A stretch of DNA of 64,000 bases from Minicystis rosea (lineage in GTDB: Bacteria > Myxococcota_A > Polyangia > Polyangiales > Polyangiaceae). The stretch lies in NCBI GenBank assembly GCA_001931535.1, contig CP016211.1, positions 8,417,703 to 8,481,702 on the forward strand, given 5' to 3'. Below, piece by piece: positions 31,301-40,866 of the stretch; position 1 is the stretch's first letter, and every line of letters starts with the position of its first letter. The translations under genes and the position numbers were made by a program. The notes below the pieces were generated by a model. The model saw nothing but the letters and a program-made list of their open reading frames with translations. It was not told where the DNA came from and made no database searches.

Positions 31301-34300
31301 CGAGCGCGGCGACCGCGCGCGCATCGTCTTTGGCGTCGCGCTCCAGCGCCGAAGCCAGGAGCAGCAGCAATTCGAGCGCGCGGGCTGCGTCGCGCTCGGC
31401 GTCGATCAGCTTGCCGATGGCCGCGACCCAGCGCTCGATTTGGGACGATCGGCGCGCGAGATCGAGGGCGCGCGCGAGGGCCTCGGGGGACGGCGGCGCG
31501 CTGGCGAGCGCGGCGAGACGAGCGTCGAGCGCGTCGGCGGGGCGCGCGAGGTGCTCTTCGTAGAGCGAGGCCAGCTCTTCGAGGACGGCGATGCGCTCGG
31601 GGCCTGCGGCGCCGGCGAGCCGCGCGTCGAGGGCCCGCGCGAGGACGTCGTGGCGAGCCCGCGTGCGCAGCGCGGCGAGGAGCCGATCGCGCTCGGCGTC
31701 GGTCTCGCGCGCTGCTTCGAAGGCGGACTCGAGGTGCTCCGCGGCGCGATCGGGCTCGCCGCGCAGGCGCGCGATTTCGGAGAGCTCGAGGAGCACCTCG
31801 GCGCGGCTCGGATCGTCGGGGCCGGGCGCGTCGGCCTCGTCGCCGCGCGGGCGGCGCACGACGAGGAGCAGGGTGCGGTACGTGCGCGCCGCGCGCTCGA
31901 GCTGGCCTTCTTCGAACGAGAGGCGGGCGAGCGCCAAGAGGATGCGCGGGTGCGCGGGATCGATGCGCAGAGCCGCGTCCAGCTCGCCGAGGGCCTTCTC
32001 GCGCTCACCCTTGCCGAGCGCGACGAGCGCGAGCTCGTAGTGCACGAGCGCGCGCTCCTTGGGGCGGCGCGTGCCGTAAGCCGCGATCACCGCGCGCAGC
32101 GACTCGACGGCGCCCTCGTGATCGCCGGCGGCGCGACGCGCCGAGGCGAGCAGCAGCAGCACGCCGGTGTCGTCCGGCGCGATCTCCGCGGCCTGCGTGA
32201 GCAGCGGAAGGGCCGCGGCGCCGTCGTGCGCGCGGCTCAAGTAGAGCTCGGCGGCTTCACGCAGGCGCGCCGCGCGGACCGCGCGATCGGATGTGTGGGC
32301 CGCGTCCTCGGCGAGGAGCGCGGCGAGCCCGCCCCACTCCCCCGTCTCGCGATAGAGCAACGCGAGACGCTCGCGCAGCATGGGCGCGTCCTTCGCCACC
32401 TTCACGGCGCGCTCGAGCTCCGTCCGCGCCGCCGCCGGCTTGCCCGCGGCGCGCAGCGCATCGACGAGGCGCACCACCGGCTCGGCGATGGCCTCCGGCG
32501 GCGTGCGGGCGCAGATGCGCGCGAGGACCTCGGCGGCGGCGGCATGATCGCCGCGCGCCGTGAGCAGCCGCGCCAAGGCTCCTTCGGAGGCGATCGCGCC
32601 CAGCGCCGCGGCACGCCGGTGCGCTTCGGCCGCGCGCGCGAGATCGGCGAGCCGCTCTTCGGAGAGCGTCGCAGCCTTGATCCAGAGCGCGGTCGCCGTC
32701 GTCCTGTCGCCCGCGGATTCGGCGGCCGCAGCGCGATCTTCGGACAGCGTGATGAGCGCGGCGTGCCGGCCCTCCGCTTCGTAGAGCTCGCCGAGCAGCG
32801 CGGCGGGCGCGGCCGGCAGCGCACCGCCCGCGACGATCTCTTCCAACGTGGCGATGGCGCGCGCGCGATCGCCGGTCTCCATGAAGAGCCGCGCCAGATC
32901 GAGGCGCAGCTCGGCCCGCCCATCGCCGGCCGGCGCGACCGCGATCTGCCGCTCGCGAAGGGCGATCAGCGCGGGCAGCCTCCCGAGCTCGCGGTACGTC
33001 GCTTCGAGCCGCGCGCTCACCGCACCGTCGCTCGGCTCTTCCGCGAAGAGCTCTTCGTAGATGGCGATCATCGCCTCCACGTCCGTGAGCTCGGCCGCGC
33101 GGAGGCGCAGGCGACGGCGCTCGCCAGCCTCGAAAGGGAGCTTCGCGCCACGCAGAAAGAGGTCAGCGAGCGCCTCGCGGCCCTCGTCGCGCAGGAGCCG
33201 CGCGAGCGCTTCGAGCGCCCACGCCGCAGACGCGCTTGCCGAAGCGTCGTCGCGGAAGCGCGCTGCGGCCGCGTCGAGCAGCTTCTCCGCGATCGTGCGG
33301 GCCAGCGTCGCGTCGCCGACGGGCCCCTCCGCGATCTCGACGGCCTCGCGGTAGCGATCGAGGGGACCGCCTTCCAGCTCGGTGAGCCGGAGCAGCGTGG
33401 CGAGCAGCTCGCGCCCCGGCGCGCGGCGCTGCGCTTCGGCGAGCGCCGTGAGCAGCGGGATGCTGTCGGGATCGAGCAGGAGAGCCTCGCGCAGCGAACG
33501 CTCCGCGGCAGCCGCATCGCCGCGCCGATCGCGCTGCCACTCGGCCACGCGCCACCACAGCGTGCGCGCGAGCGGCGCCGGCACCGCGGCGCGCACCACG
33601 AGCCCGCCCGCGAGCGCATCGGCGACGTCGGGCCAGCGATCGGCCACCCCGGCGAGACGGATCAACTGGTCCGCGAGCGCGTCGCTGGGCACGAGCGCGA
33701 ACGCACGCGAGATCGCGGCAAACGCAGCGCCCGCATCACCGGCCCGCTGTTCCAACAACGAGGCTGTCTCGCCGAGAATGGTCACGCGATCCGCGTCGGT
33801 CTTCGCGACCGCGAGGCGCGGCTCGAGGAGCCCGATGAGCGCCGCGAAATCATCCGCTCCGGCGTACACCTTCGCGAGCGACCGCACGGCGCCGGCGAGC
33901 GCGCGGCGTGTCGGCTCGGCGCTCGGATCGATCCCGGCGAGCAGCGCTTCCAGCCCGCGGCGCGCGCCGGCCTCGCCGGGGAGCTGCTCCAGCGCGAGAT
34001 CGTACGCGGCGACGGCCTCATCGAGGTTGTGGGTGTGCTCGCGCTGGAGGTCACCGATGCGGCGCCACAAGTCCGCGGCGCGCGCGCCCTCGGTGACGGT
34101 GGCCTCGCTCTCGAGCAGCGTGATCAGCTCCACGAAGCGACGCCCGCGCTCGAGCAGCGACGAGAGCGCGTCCGTGCTGGCGTCGTCGGGCCCGAAGATC
34201 CGGCGCACCTCGAGCCACGCTTCGATGGCCTTGTCAGCGTCGCCGATCGGGTGCTCGTAGAGACGCGCGACGCGCTCGCGATCGGCGCGGCCGCGCGCAT

Positions 34301-37300
34301 CGTCGGCGCGCGCCGCACGCTGCGCCAACACCTCGACCAGCTCGACGAAGCGCCCTGCCTCTTCGAGCGCGCGGGCCAGGCCTTCCTCGGCGTCCACGTC
34401 GCTGGGAGACGCGTCGAGCATGGCGCGGAACGCGCGCACGGCGCGCTCGGCATCGCCCGAAGCGAGAGCGATGCGCGACAGATCCGAGAGCGCGCCCCGG
34501 CGCACGGTGAGGTCCGGATCGAGATCAGCGATCCGCTCCAGCACCACGGGCCGCTCCGCATCGCGCCCCGCCGCCGCGAGCAGCGCATCGAGCCGATGCG
34601 CCGTGGCGAGCTGCGTCTCCGCGGGGGCCGCCGGAATGGCGAGGATCGCTTGATGGATCGGGATCGCCCGCGCCGCGTCACCGAGCTCCACGTCGAGCAC
34701 CTCGGCGGCCTGCACCAACAGCGCGATCTTCTCCGCGCCCTCGGCGAAGGCCGCCGCGTTCGCGAGCACTTCGGCGAGCCGCGCCGTGCGCCCGAGCTTC
34801 TGCGCGAGGCGCACGAAGGTCGCGCGGTGATCGGCCGCCTGGGGCCGCAGCGTCACCAGGGCCGCGAGGCCCTCGAACGCGCCGGCCTCGTCGTTCAGCG
34901 TCTCGAGCCGGATGCGCACGATGGCCGCGAGCCGATCGGCGCGCTCCTCGGGCGTCGCCGCGGCGTCGAGATCGATCTCCAGCATCCGCACCAGATCGTC
35001 GGCACGCCCCGCCGCGCGATACCAGTCCTTGAGGCGCGCGGCGGCCCGGCGGCGCGCCTCGCGCGTCTCCATCGGCGCCTCGGCCGTGCGTTGCATGACC
35101 CGCTCGAGCAGCTCGAAGGCCGCGGCCTGCACTGCTTCGCCCGCGGGCTCGGCGTCGAGCATCTCTTCGATCATCGCCACGGCGGGCCCCGCCTCGCCGA
35201 CGCCGTCGAGCCACAGGCCCGCGATGCGCGCGCGCTGCTTCTGCGCCGTCTCCCCGTCGAGCGCGGGCAGCTCGGCCGTGAGCAGCACGCTGAGCTCGCG
35301 GTGACGACCGTGACGCTCGTAGAGGCGCGAGAGGGCCGAGCGCGTGCGCGCGTCGTGCCGCAGCGAAAGAAGCTCCTCGTAGTAGCGAATGGCGCGCGCC
35401 GAGTCGCTGATGAGATCCTTCGCGGCCAGCGCGGCGTCCTCGAGCAGATCGCGGCGCGCATCGGCGTCCACCGCCCGCGCGATGGCGGCGTCGTAGAGCG
35501 CGAAGAGATCGTCGTACCGCTCGGCGAGGTTGTAGACGAGCTTCAGCCGCTCGAACGCCCACGTCGAGGCCGGCGCCAGATCGAGCACGCGCCGGAGCAG
35601 CGCGATCACCGTCTCCTGCTCGTCGAACCACTCCTCGTGGTACTCGACCGCGCGCCGTCCGATCTCCTCGATCTCCTCCGCGGAGAGCCCGGCGAGCCGC
35701 CCCTCGGGCAACGCCTCTTCCCCTCGATCGGCGGCGCCGAGCGCGCGGCGATAAGCGCCGGCGACGCGCTCGGGTGCGCGCTGCTCGCGGGCGATCTGCT
35801 CGACCCGATCCCACAGCGCGAGATCCGCGGGCAGCTCGCCCGCGGCGCGCACGGCCATGTCGAACGCGTGCTCCGGCGCGAGGCCGGGCCGATCGAGGAT
35901 GCGCTCGTACCAACCGCGGCGCGCCGCGCGCAGCTCCGCGTCGTCGCCCGGCGTCGCCAGGAGCACCTCCATCGCCGCCACGAACGAGGCCGCATCCGCG
36001 GCTGCGTCGGCGATGCGCTCGAACAGCTCGGCCGCGCGACGGCGCGCGCTCGGCCGGGTGAGCGCGCGCTCCACGACGGCGCGCAAAGCCGCATCGTGCG
36101 GGCTCGCCTCCAACGCCGGCGCGATCGCGTCGAGCGCGTCCACCGCGCGGTCGAGCCGATCGAGGAGCAACGTGGCGAGCTCCAGATCGAGCGCGGTCCG
36201 CGCGCTGCCCGACGAGAGCGCACGACGTCGCTCGATGGCCTCGGCCGCGCCCGCGAAATCTTCCCGACCGAGCAGCAGCCGCGAGAGCGCCGCGAGCGCC
36301 GCATCGCTCTCGGGCTCGGCCGCGATGACCCGCTCGTACAGCGCGATCGCCGCCCCCGGATCGCCGAGCACCGTCTGCTCCGCCTCGGCCCACGCAAGCC
36401 GGATCGCCGTGCGCTCGCCGTCCGTCGCCTGCGCCTCGCGATGCGCGAACAGCCAGCGCCGCTCCGCCGCCGCTTCCGCGCCGCGACGCTCCAGGTACGC
36501 ATCGAAGACCCGCGCCTCCGCGCCGCTCTCGTCGTCGCTCGCCTCCAAGATCAAGCGATACGCGGCCACCACCTCGGCGAAGCGCGCCGGATCTTGCGAG
36601 AGCACACGCGCCCGCGCCGATCGCACGGCCGCCCTCGCGTCGCGCGGGAGATCGTCACCGCGCGCGAGCAGCGCCTCGGCCTCCATCAGGAACCGATCGG
36701 CGGCCCCCGCGCGCAGCGCCGGCGCCTCGAACGCGATCAGCGTGCGCGCCGCCGATGCCGTATCGGGCGCGGTGCGCAGGAGCACGCCATACACGTCCGG
36801 CAGCCGATCCCAAGCGCCCGCCTCGCGATACAAACCGAGGAGCCGCTCCGCCGCGCCGCGATCCTCCGGCGTCACCGTGAGCACCCGCTCGAAGAGCTGC
36901 GTCGACAGCGCGCTCTCCGCGAGCAGATCCGCCGCCGCCGCCGCGCGCCGGTACGCCGCCGCCGCCGCCGCCGCGTCTCCGATCCGATCGCGCACGAGAT
37001 CGCCGACACGCAGCAGCCAGTCCGCCTCGTCGCGTGGATCGATGGACGCAGCCACGCGACGCTCCAGCACCGCGCGCAACAGCGTCACGTCGTCACGCTC
37101 GCGCGCCACGCGCTCGGCCGCGGCCAACACGTCATCACCGACGACCGCATCGCCCGCGACGATCTCCGCGTAGTGCCCGGCCGCGCGCTCGATCCACCCG
37201 CGCGCCGCCGACACCTCCGCCATCCGGAGGAGCAGCGCCGCGCGCTCTTCCCCCGCGGCCCGCGCGCGCGCCGAGGCCAGCTCGGCATGGAGGTCTTCCC

Positions 37301-39965
37301 ACGCCCCCGTGCTCTCGTGCACCGCGAGCAGCGCCTCGAACGCGACCCGATCCGCAGGATCCTCCGCAAGCGCGCGCCGGTACGTGGCTGCGGCCGCCGC
37401 CGGCGATCCCAGATCGCGCAGCTCGATCGCACCGATGGCATGGAGCAGCGCGCGCCGCCGTGCGAGATCACCCGCCTTCTCCAGCGCAGCTTGATGGAGC
37501 GCGAGCCGCTCCTCCGGGCGCCCCTGCTCGCGCAGGAGATCGTCCACACGCGCGAGGAGCTCCGGCGACGAAGGCTCGAACGCGAGCGCGCGCCGCAGCA
37601 CCGCGAGCGCGGAGGCCACGTCGCCGCTCGCCACCAGCGCTTCGCCCGCGCGCCGCGCGAGCAGCCCGATCACCTCGCCGTCGATGGCGCGCTCCCCCAG
37701 CGCTTCGCGCAGCACCGCCGCGCGCCGCGCAGCCTCGCCGACCGAGAGCTGCGCCACGCGATCGATCCAGGTCGGCACCTCGTCGAGCCCGTGCGCGAGC
37801 GCCTCTCGCAAGCCGCGCGCCGCGAAATCCAGCGCTCGTCGCGCGTCGCCGAGGCTCTCGTGCGCGACCACCACCGCCTCGGTGAGCGCCGCGAGCCGCG
37901 CGCCCGCATCGGGCAGCAGCGCCGCGCGCGCTTCGAGCACGCGCACCACCGTCGCCGCGGAATCCTCCGCCCGCGCGATCGGCAAAAGCACATCGGCCGC
38001 CGCGAGCCGCAGCTCCCCTTCCGCGAGCATCTTCTCGAGGGCCGCGCGGCTCGTGCGCTCGCTCGCGTCGATCGCGAGCGCCTCGCGATGCGCCGCCAGC
38101 GCGCCCGCCGCATCACCGAGCCGCGTCAGCCGAAGCTGCCCGAGCCGTGCCCACAAAGGCGCGCGCTCTCCCGCCGACGCGAGCGCCACATCCGACGCGA
38201 GCGCGGCCGCGAGCTCCTCCCACGCACGCTCGTGCTCGAGCAGCGGCATGATCCGCGCGAGCGCGTCACGCGTCGCCCCGAAGCGAGCAACCCACGCCCG
38301 CCACGCCGTAAGCGCGCCCGCCCGATCAGGCAGCTTCGTCGCCCTGAGCTCCGCCGCGCGAAACGCGAGATCGCGCGCGCCCGCCGCGTCGCGCTCGGCC
38401 ATGCGATCGAGCACGCGCACCAGCGACGCGTATGCGCCCGTCGCTTCGTACAACCGCGAGAGCGCGCCCAGCGCCTCCTCCGCGTACCGTGTCGTCGCGA
38501 GCTGCTCCCACGCGCCGATGGCCATCGCCGGATCGCCGAGATCCGTCTCCGCCAGGGTCGCGAGCTCGGACAGCGCCGCGAGCCGCGCCTCTTCTTCCGG
38601 CTCGACCTCGGCGAGCTTCGAGAGCACCGCCGCGAGCCCCTTCGGATCGCGCGGCTCCGCCGAGAGCGCGCGCAGCGCCCGCGCCGCCCGCAACATGGCA
38701 TCGGCATCGACGGCCGCATCGAGCACGCTCTGGTACGCGCTGCGCGCCTTCTTCGGCTCGCCCAGCTCGCGATACAGATCGCCCATGTCCGCGCCGATCC
38801 GCGCCCGCACCGCCGCGTCGCGCGTGCCGGTCGCCGCGCGCGTCAGCGCGCGGATCGCCTCGGCCTGCTTGTCGAGCGCCGAGGCCAGCTTCACGAAGCG
38901 CGATCGCACCTCGTCGTCGGCCGGATTGACCGGCACGATGGACTCGTCGAGCGCGAAGGCCTTCTCCAAATCACCGAGCTGCTCCAGCGTCAGGCGCGAC
39001 AGCTTCTTCTGCGCCTCCACGCGCTTCGGCCCGCGCAGCGCCTCGATCTCGATGCCGAGCATCCGCGCCGCTTCGTTGGGCTCGCCCGTCTCCTCGTACG
39101 CGCGCGCCAGCACCGACGCCATGCGCGGCGCGAGCGCCTTGTTCGCGAGCAACTCCTCGGCCATGCGCCGCGTGCCCTCGTGCGTCGGATCGAAGCGCAG
39201 CACCTCCTCCACGTGCGGCACCGTCCGATCGATCTCGCCGAGCGGCCCCGTGTACAGCCCGAGCAGCTTGAGCCGCGTCGCGTGCTGCTCTTCCGGCGGC
39301 GCGGGCGTCTCCGCGAGCAGCATCTGCTCCAGCAGTTTGGCGAGCTCCGCGAGCCGATGCGTCTTCTCGTACAGCGTCGCCAGCGCGCCCTTCGCCCGCG
39401 CATCGCTCGGCTCGAGCCGCAGGATCTCCGTGTTCAGCCGCAGCGCCCGCTCCGGATCGGCCTCCACCAGATCCACGCCGCGCCGGAGCAGCTCGAGCTG
39501 CGCCGCGCGATCACCACGATGCGGCGCCGCCGCCGCGAACAGCTCCCCGAGCCGACGCAGCTCCCGCTTCTGCGTGAGGATCTCCGCGTACTTCTCGAAC
39601 GCCGCCACATCGCCGGGCGCGAGCGCCAGCGCGCGCTCCAAGTATCCTTCGGCGCCGTCGGTATCACCGAAGACGTCCGCGAAGAACGCGCCCGCATGCG
39701 CCAGCACCGTGGCTTGTTGCGCCGGCGCGAGGCTCTTCACCTTCTTGTCGCGGCTCAGCCGCTCGTACGAAAACGCCAGCTCGGCCAGCCGATCATCGCG
39801 TTGGGCCGCTCCATGGAGCTTGTTCCAGAGCTCCTCGGTCGCTTGTCCACGCCCGAGCGCGGAGACGAGGAGATCGAGGATGGCGCTCTCGTTGTCGAGC
39901 TTCTCCTCGAGCGCGGAGGCGAGAGTATCGAGGCTCAGCGAGGGGTTCTGCTTCGGATCGGCCAT
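28356..39965 (-). CDS. Giant tetratricopeptide-repeat (TPR) protein, 3869 residues
   Basis: One uninterrupted frame of 11.6 kb. No signal peptide or membrane segment, so cytoplasmic. From about residue 80 to the end it consists of helical pairs with the TPR consensus, for example EGYLERALALAPGDVAAFEKY and, at the end, MIDKAVADDPTLDAARALLD. At 34 residues per repeat it could hold around 100 units, arranged as a superhelical scaffold; there is no enzymatic domain that I can see. Composition is extreme (Ala, Arg, Glu, Leu, Asp). Large TPR proteins usually organise complexes; partners are unknown. It is divergent from the BCP gene, with no clear operon. Frames on the other strand are mirror artefacts of codon bias. 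Confidence 0.92.
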   Translation of the reverse strand: MADPKQNPSLSLDTLASALEEKLDNESAILDLLVSALGRGQATEELWNKLHGAAQRDDRLAELAFSYERLSRDKKVKSLAPAQQATVLAHAGAFFADVFGDTDGAEGYLERALALAPGDVAAFEKYAEILTQKRELRRLGELFAAAAPHRGDRAAQLELLRRGVDLVEADPERALRLNTEILRLEPSDARAKGALATLYEKTHRLAELAKLLEQMLLAETPAPPEEQHATRLKLLGLYTGPLGEIDRTVPHVEEVLRFDPTHEGTRRMAEELLANKALAPRMASVLARAYEETGEPNEAARMLGIEIEALRGPKRVEAQKKLSRLTLEQLGDLEKAFALDESIVPVNPADDEVRSRFVKLASALDKQAEAIRALTRAATGTRDAAVRARIGADMGDLYRELGEPKKARSAYQSVLDAAVDADAMLRAARALRALSAEPRDPKGLAAVLSKLAEVEPEEEARLAALSELATLAETDLGDPAMAIGAWEQLATTRYAEEALGALSRLYEATGAYASLVRVLDRMAERDAAGARDLAFRAAELRATKLPDRAGALTAWRAWVARFGATRDALARIMPLLEHERAWEELAAALASDVALASAGERAPLWARLGQLRLTRLGDAAGALAAHREALAIDASERTSRAALEKMLAEGELRLAAADVLLPIARAEDSAATVVRVLEARAALLPDAGARLAALTEAVVVAHESLGDARRALDFAARGLREALAHGLDEVPTWIDRVAQLSVGEAARRAAVLREALGERAIDGEVIGLLARRAGEALVASGDVASALAVLRRALAFEPSSPELLARVDDLLREQGRPEERLALHQAALEKAGDLARRRALLHAIGAIELRDLGSPAAAAATYRRALAEDPADRVAFEALLAVHESTGAWEDLHAELASARARAAGEERAALLLRMAEVSAARGWIERAAGHYAEIVAGDAVVGDDVLAAAERVARERDDVTLLRAVLERRVAASIDPRDEADWLLRVGDLVRDRIGDAAAAAAAYRRAAAAADLLAESALSTQLFERVLTVTPEDRGAAERLLGLYREAGAWDRLPDVYGVLLRTAPDTASAARTLIAFEAPALRAGAADRFLMEAEALLARGDDLPRDARAAVRSARARVLSQDPARFAEVVAAYRLILEASDDESGAEARVFDAYLERRGAEAAAERRWLFAHREAQATDGERTAIRLAWAEAEQTVLGDPGAAIALYERVIAAEPESDAALAALSRLLLGREDFAGAAEAIERRRALSSGSARTALDLELATLLLDRLDRAVDALDAIAPALEASPHDAALRAVVERALTRPSARRRAAELFERIADAAADAASFVAAMEVLLATPGDDAELRAARRGWYERILDRPGLAPEHAFDMAVRAAGELPADLALWDRVEQIAREQRAPERVAGAYRRALGAADRGEEALPEGRLAGLSAEEIEEIGRRAVEYHEEWFDEQETVIALLRRVLDLAPASTWAFERLKLVYNLAERYDDLFALYDAAIARAVDADARRDLLEDAALAAKDLISDSARAIRYYEELLSLRHDARTRSALSRLYERHGRHRELSVLLTAELPALDGETAQKQRARIAGLWLDGVGEAGPAVAMIEEMLDAEPAGEAVQAAAFELLERVMQRTAEAPMETREARRRAAARLKDWYRAAGRADDLVRMLEIDLDAAATPEERADRLAAIVRIRLETLNDEAGAFEGLAALVTLRPQAADHRATFVRLAQKLGRTARLAEVLANAAAFAEGAEKIALLVQAAEVLDVELGDAARAIPIHQAILAIPAAPAETQLATAHRLDALLAAAGRDAERPVVLERIADLDPDLTVRRGALSDLSRIALASGDAERAVRAFRAMLDASPSDVDAEEGLARALEEAGRFVELVEVLAQRAARADDARGRADRERVARLYEHPIGDADKAIEAWLEVRRIFGPDDASTDALSSLLERGRRFVELITLLESEATVTEGARAADLWRRIGDLQREHTHNLDEAVAAYDLALEQLPGEAGARRGLEALLAGIDPSAEPTRRALAGAVRSLAKVYAGADDFAALIGLLEPRLAVAKTDADRVTILGETASLLEQRAGDAGAAFAAISRAFALVPSDALADQLIRLAGVADRWPDVADALAGGLVVRAAVPAPLARTLWWRVAEWQRDRRGDAAAAERSLREALLLDPDSIPLLTALAEAQRRAPGRELLATLLRLTELEGGPLDRYREAVEIAEGPVGDATLARTIAEKLLDAAAARFRDDASASASAAWALEALARLLRDEGREALADLFLRGAKLPFEAGERRRLRLRAAELTDVEAMIAIYEELFAEEPSDGAVSARLEATYRELGRLPALIALRERQIAVAPAGDGRAELRLDLARLFMETGDRARAIATLEEIVAGGALPAAPAALLGELYEAEGRHAALITLSEDRAAAAESAGDRTTATALWIKAATLSEERLADLARAAEAHRRAAALGAIASEGALARLLTARGDHAAAAEVLARICARTPPEAIAEPVVRLVDALRAAGKPAAARTELERAVKVAKDAPMLRERLALLYRETGEWGGLAALLAEDAAHTSDRAVRAARLREAAELYLSRAHDGAAALPLLTQAAEIAPDDTGVLLLLASARRAAGDHEGAVESLRAVIAAYGTRRPKERALVHYELALVALGKGEREKALGELDAALRIDPAHPRILLALARLSFEEGQLERAARTYRTLLLVVRRPRGDEADAPGPDDPSRAEVLLELSEIARLRGEPDRAAEHLESAFEAARETDAERDRLLAALRTRARHDVLARALDARLAGAAGPERIAVLEELASLYEEHLARPADALDARLAALASAPPSPEALARALDLARRSSQIERWVAAIGKLIDAERDAARALELLLLLASALERDAKDDARAVAALVRAEEIVGRSRGALVPRLAEIWSALSAAYDRLGDTIAQEALLGRRIAAGRATPEETADALYRLAALRLRRREAESDGLALLDRAFAMDPQPDRAESLLREAHAAGADGVAVGGALAHIARRTGRDRALIDALVLISEADPETTHTDDRLEPLREAVEIAERLADLALVESLLRRALGHAPIVGDAPLAWALLALAEHRATASDLAEAADLKERAARGASPDRERALLLEVAALAAGPLADLARAARVYEELRAREPAEHEIWQPLAEVYRKLDDRRRLAALLEETAPLLEDATERARLRLSRARMAVDEDQEKAVSLLKEVIEESPSDGEAATVLAHLLEKLGRREELSALVQKQLDAAKDREDRPAIVDLSLKLGSLLEQQWDEQGALDVYHAALDWDPKSRELLRQIVRLGMSRDDSLALGDALDQLLEVEVGEAAADLSLQLADIRGAHGDAEGAARALEQGWAARPGDAKLKQELVRRYTEAGKIRSLAELYVREADAIDDRAAKIEGLVRAAELLRDQASEPEAAAEILARALDLDPKNRDVLVALVDVYRGMDQHARAVDAIGSALAADPADPWLYRARAELHDALGRQQAALLDIEQAYEKSGGAYADDLVTALSRAAEACAARATPEARATERGLRLRLAEVLGRAGEVERARAELTELTRSDAHDRAALRALAALEERAEHWEQASDVYHRLIALEDGDALVDTALKLTDASARADRIGDARAALERAVRVAPDSTAVRTRLRDVYTATGASRELAVLLLDDAARAPDVPGRFALLVQAGRLLLGENEPGQAAAILAEAKGLRPDDLEATLLLGDALASTGRSTEARGVLESAVAAQKGRRSKLLAAVHRRIARIALSAGDRAAALAALGKAFDNDPQNGQLAMELGAIAVEHDDQELATRAFRAVTLMKSAPTGSTDGVTIQLRAVAYYHLGRMAYLQGDRRKARLMIDKAVADDPTLDAARALLDQLRAT

Positions 39966-40260
39966 TCGAGGCCGACGAAGGTATCAAACGGATGGGGCCG
40001 CGCGCTCCGGGATCGGCCGCCTCCCAGCGCAGAGAAATTTGCAGCAATGGTGCGGTGCCCCGGCGCTGCGCTTCCACGCGCGGGCTTGCCGCGTGCCTTG
40101 GCTCACCGGCCCGCGCGCGCGCCCACACCGAGAGTCACCCTACCCATGCCACCTCGGCGACACGACGCCCCACGCCTCGCTCGCGCGCCTCGACCATGCC
40201 TGTTCGACCCACGGCCCCAACCCCGTTGACGCCGCCTTGGCCCATCTCTACCCGTCTCGC
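39966..40260. promoter_or_regulatory. Divergent control region of TPR and BCP genes
   Basis: 295 bases between divergent genes; it must contain both promoters, but I cannot place -10/-35 or sigma-54 elements with confidence. No gene is apparent. Neither start codon has a strong Shine-Dalgarno sequence. Confidence 0.4.
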
Positions 40261-40719
40261 ATGGGAATCCGCGCCGGAGACATCGCCCCCGATTTCACGC
40301 TCCCCAAGCAGGACGGCACCAACGTCCGCCTCCAGGATCTGCTCGGCAAGGGCCCAGTCGTCCTCTACTTCTATCCGAAGGACGACACCCCCGGCTGCAC
40401 CGCCGAAGCCTGCTCGTTCCGCGACGCCTACGAAGATTTCAAAGAGGCCGGCGCCGAGGTCGTGGGCATCAGCTCGGACTCGGCCGAGCGCCACAAGGCC
40501 TTTGCCGACAAGCATCGCCTCCCCTTCACCCTGGTCGCCGACGAAGGCGGCAAGGTCCGCAAGCTCTACGGCGTCCCCAGCACCTTCGGCATCCTCCCCG
40601 GCCGCGTCACCTACGTGATCGACACGAAGGGCAAAGTCCTCCACGTCTTCAACTCGCAGCTCAACGCCACCAAGCACGTGAGCGAAGCGCTCGAAGCCAT
40701 CAAGAAGAGCCGCGCCTGA
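40261..40719 (+). CDS. bcp: Thioredoxin-dependent peroxiredoxin, BCP/PrxQ type
   Basis: 152 residues. Reduces hydrogen peroxide and organic peroxides in the cytoplasm using thioredoxin. The active site DDTPGCTAEACSFRD has peroxidatic Cys46 and the Cys51 resolving cysteine five residues later, the atypical 2-Cys arrangement of PrxQ. YFYPKDDTPG and FTLVADEGGKVRKLYGVPST are family hallmarks. The ATG at 40261 gives the canonical N-terminus GDIAPDFTLP. Followed by a dispersed palindrome and a T-run terminator. Confidence 0.96.
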   Translation: MGIRAGDIAPDFTLPKQDGTNVRLQDLLGKGPVVLYFYPKDDTPGCTAEACSFRDAYEDFKEAGAEVVGISSDSAERHKAFADKHRLPFTLVADEGGKVRKLYGVPSTFGILPGRVTYVIDTKGKVLHVFNSQLNATKHVSEALEAIKKSRA

Positions 40720-40770
40720 TCACGATGGGGCCGCAAGCGGCCCCAAACCCCGGGCCGGGCGGGCCGGCCC
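40718..40770. repeat. Dispersed palindromic repeat, copy B
   Basis: Near-exact reverse complement of 288-340: GATGGGGCCGCAAGCGGCCCC (palindrome 40727-40744), AAACCCCGGGCC, then GGGCCGG/CCGGCCC. It directly overlaps the BCP stop region, as copy A abuts a stop codon. Confidence 0.75.
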
Positions 40771-40777
40771 TTGATCC

Positions 40778-40805
40778 AAAGGGAGCCGCATTCACGGCTC
40801 CCCTT
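40778..40805. terminator. Intrinsic terminator between BCP and phospholipase-like genes
   Basis: AAAGGGAGCCG-CATTCA-CGGCTCCCCTTTT: an 8-bp G/C stem extended by A/T pairs and a T-run on the plus strand, with A-run on the other side, so it can serve both convergent genes. Confidence 0.8.
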
Positions 40806-40866
40806 TTCATCCATCACCCAAGCACGAATACGCGGCAGCCCCCTCGCCGCGTCTCTTCGTGTGCGC

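Noticed and set aside
29490..40229. A 3579-codon open frame on the plus strand opposite the giant TPR gene
   Set aside because: It mirrors the TPR gene's codon bias; its translation is Arg/Gly/Glu/Ala-rich low complexity with no domain, while the minus-strand frame gives clear TPR helices.
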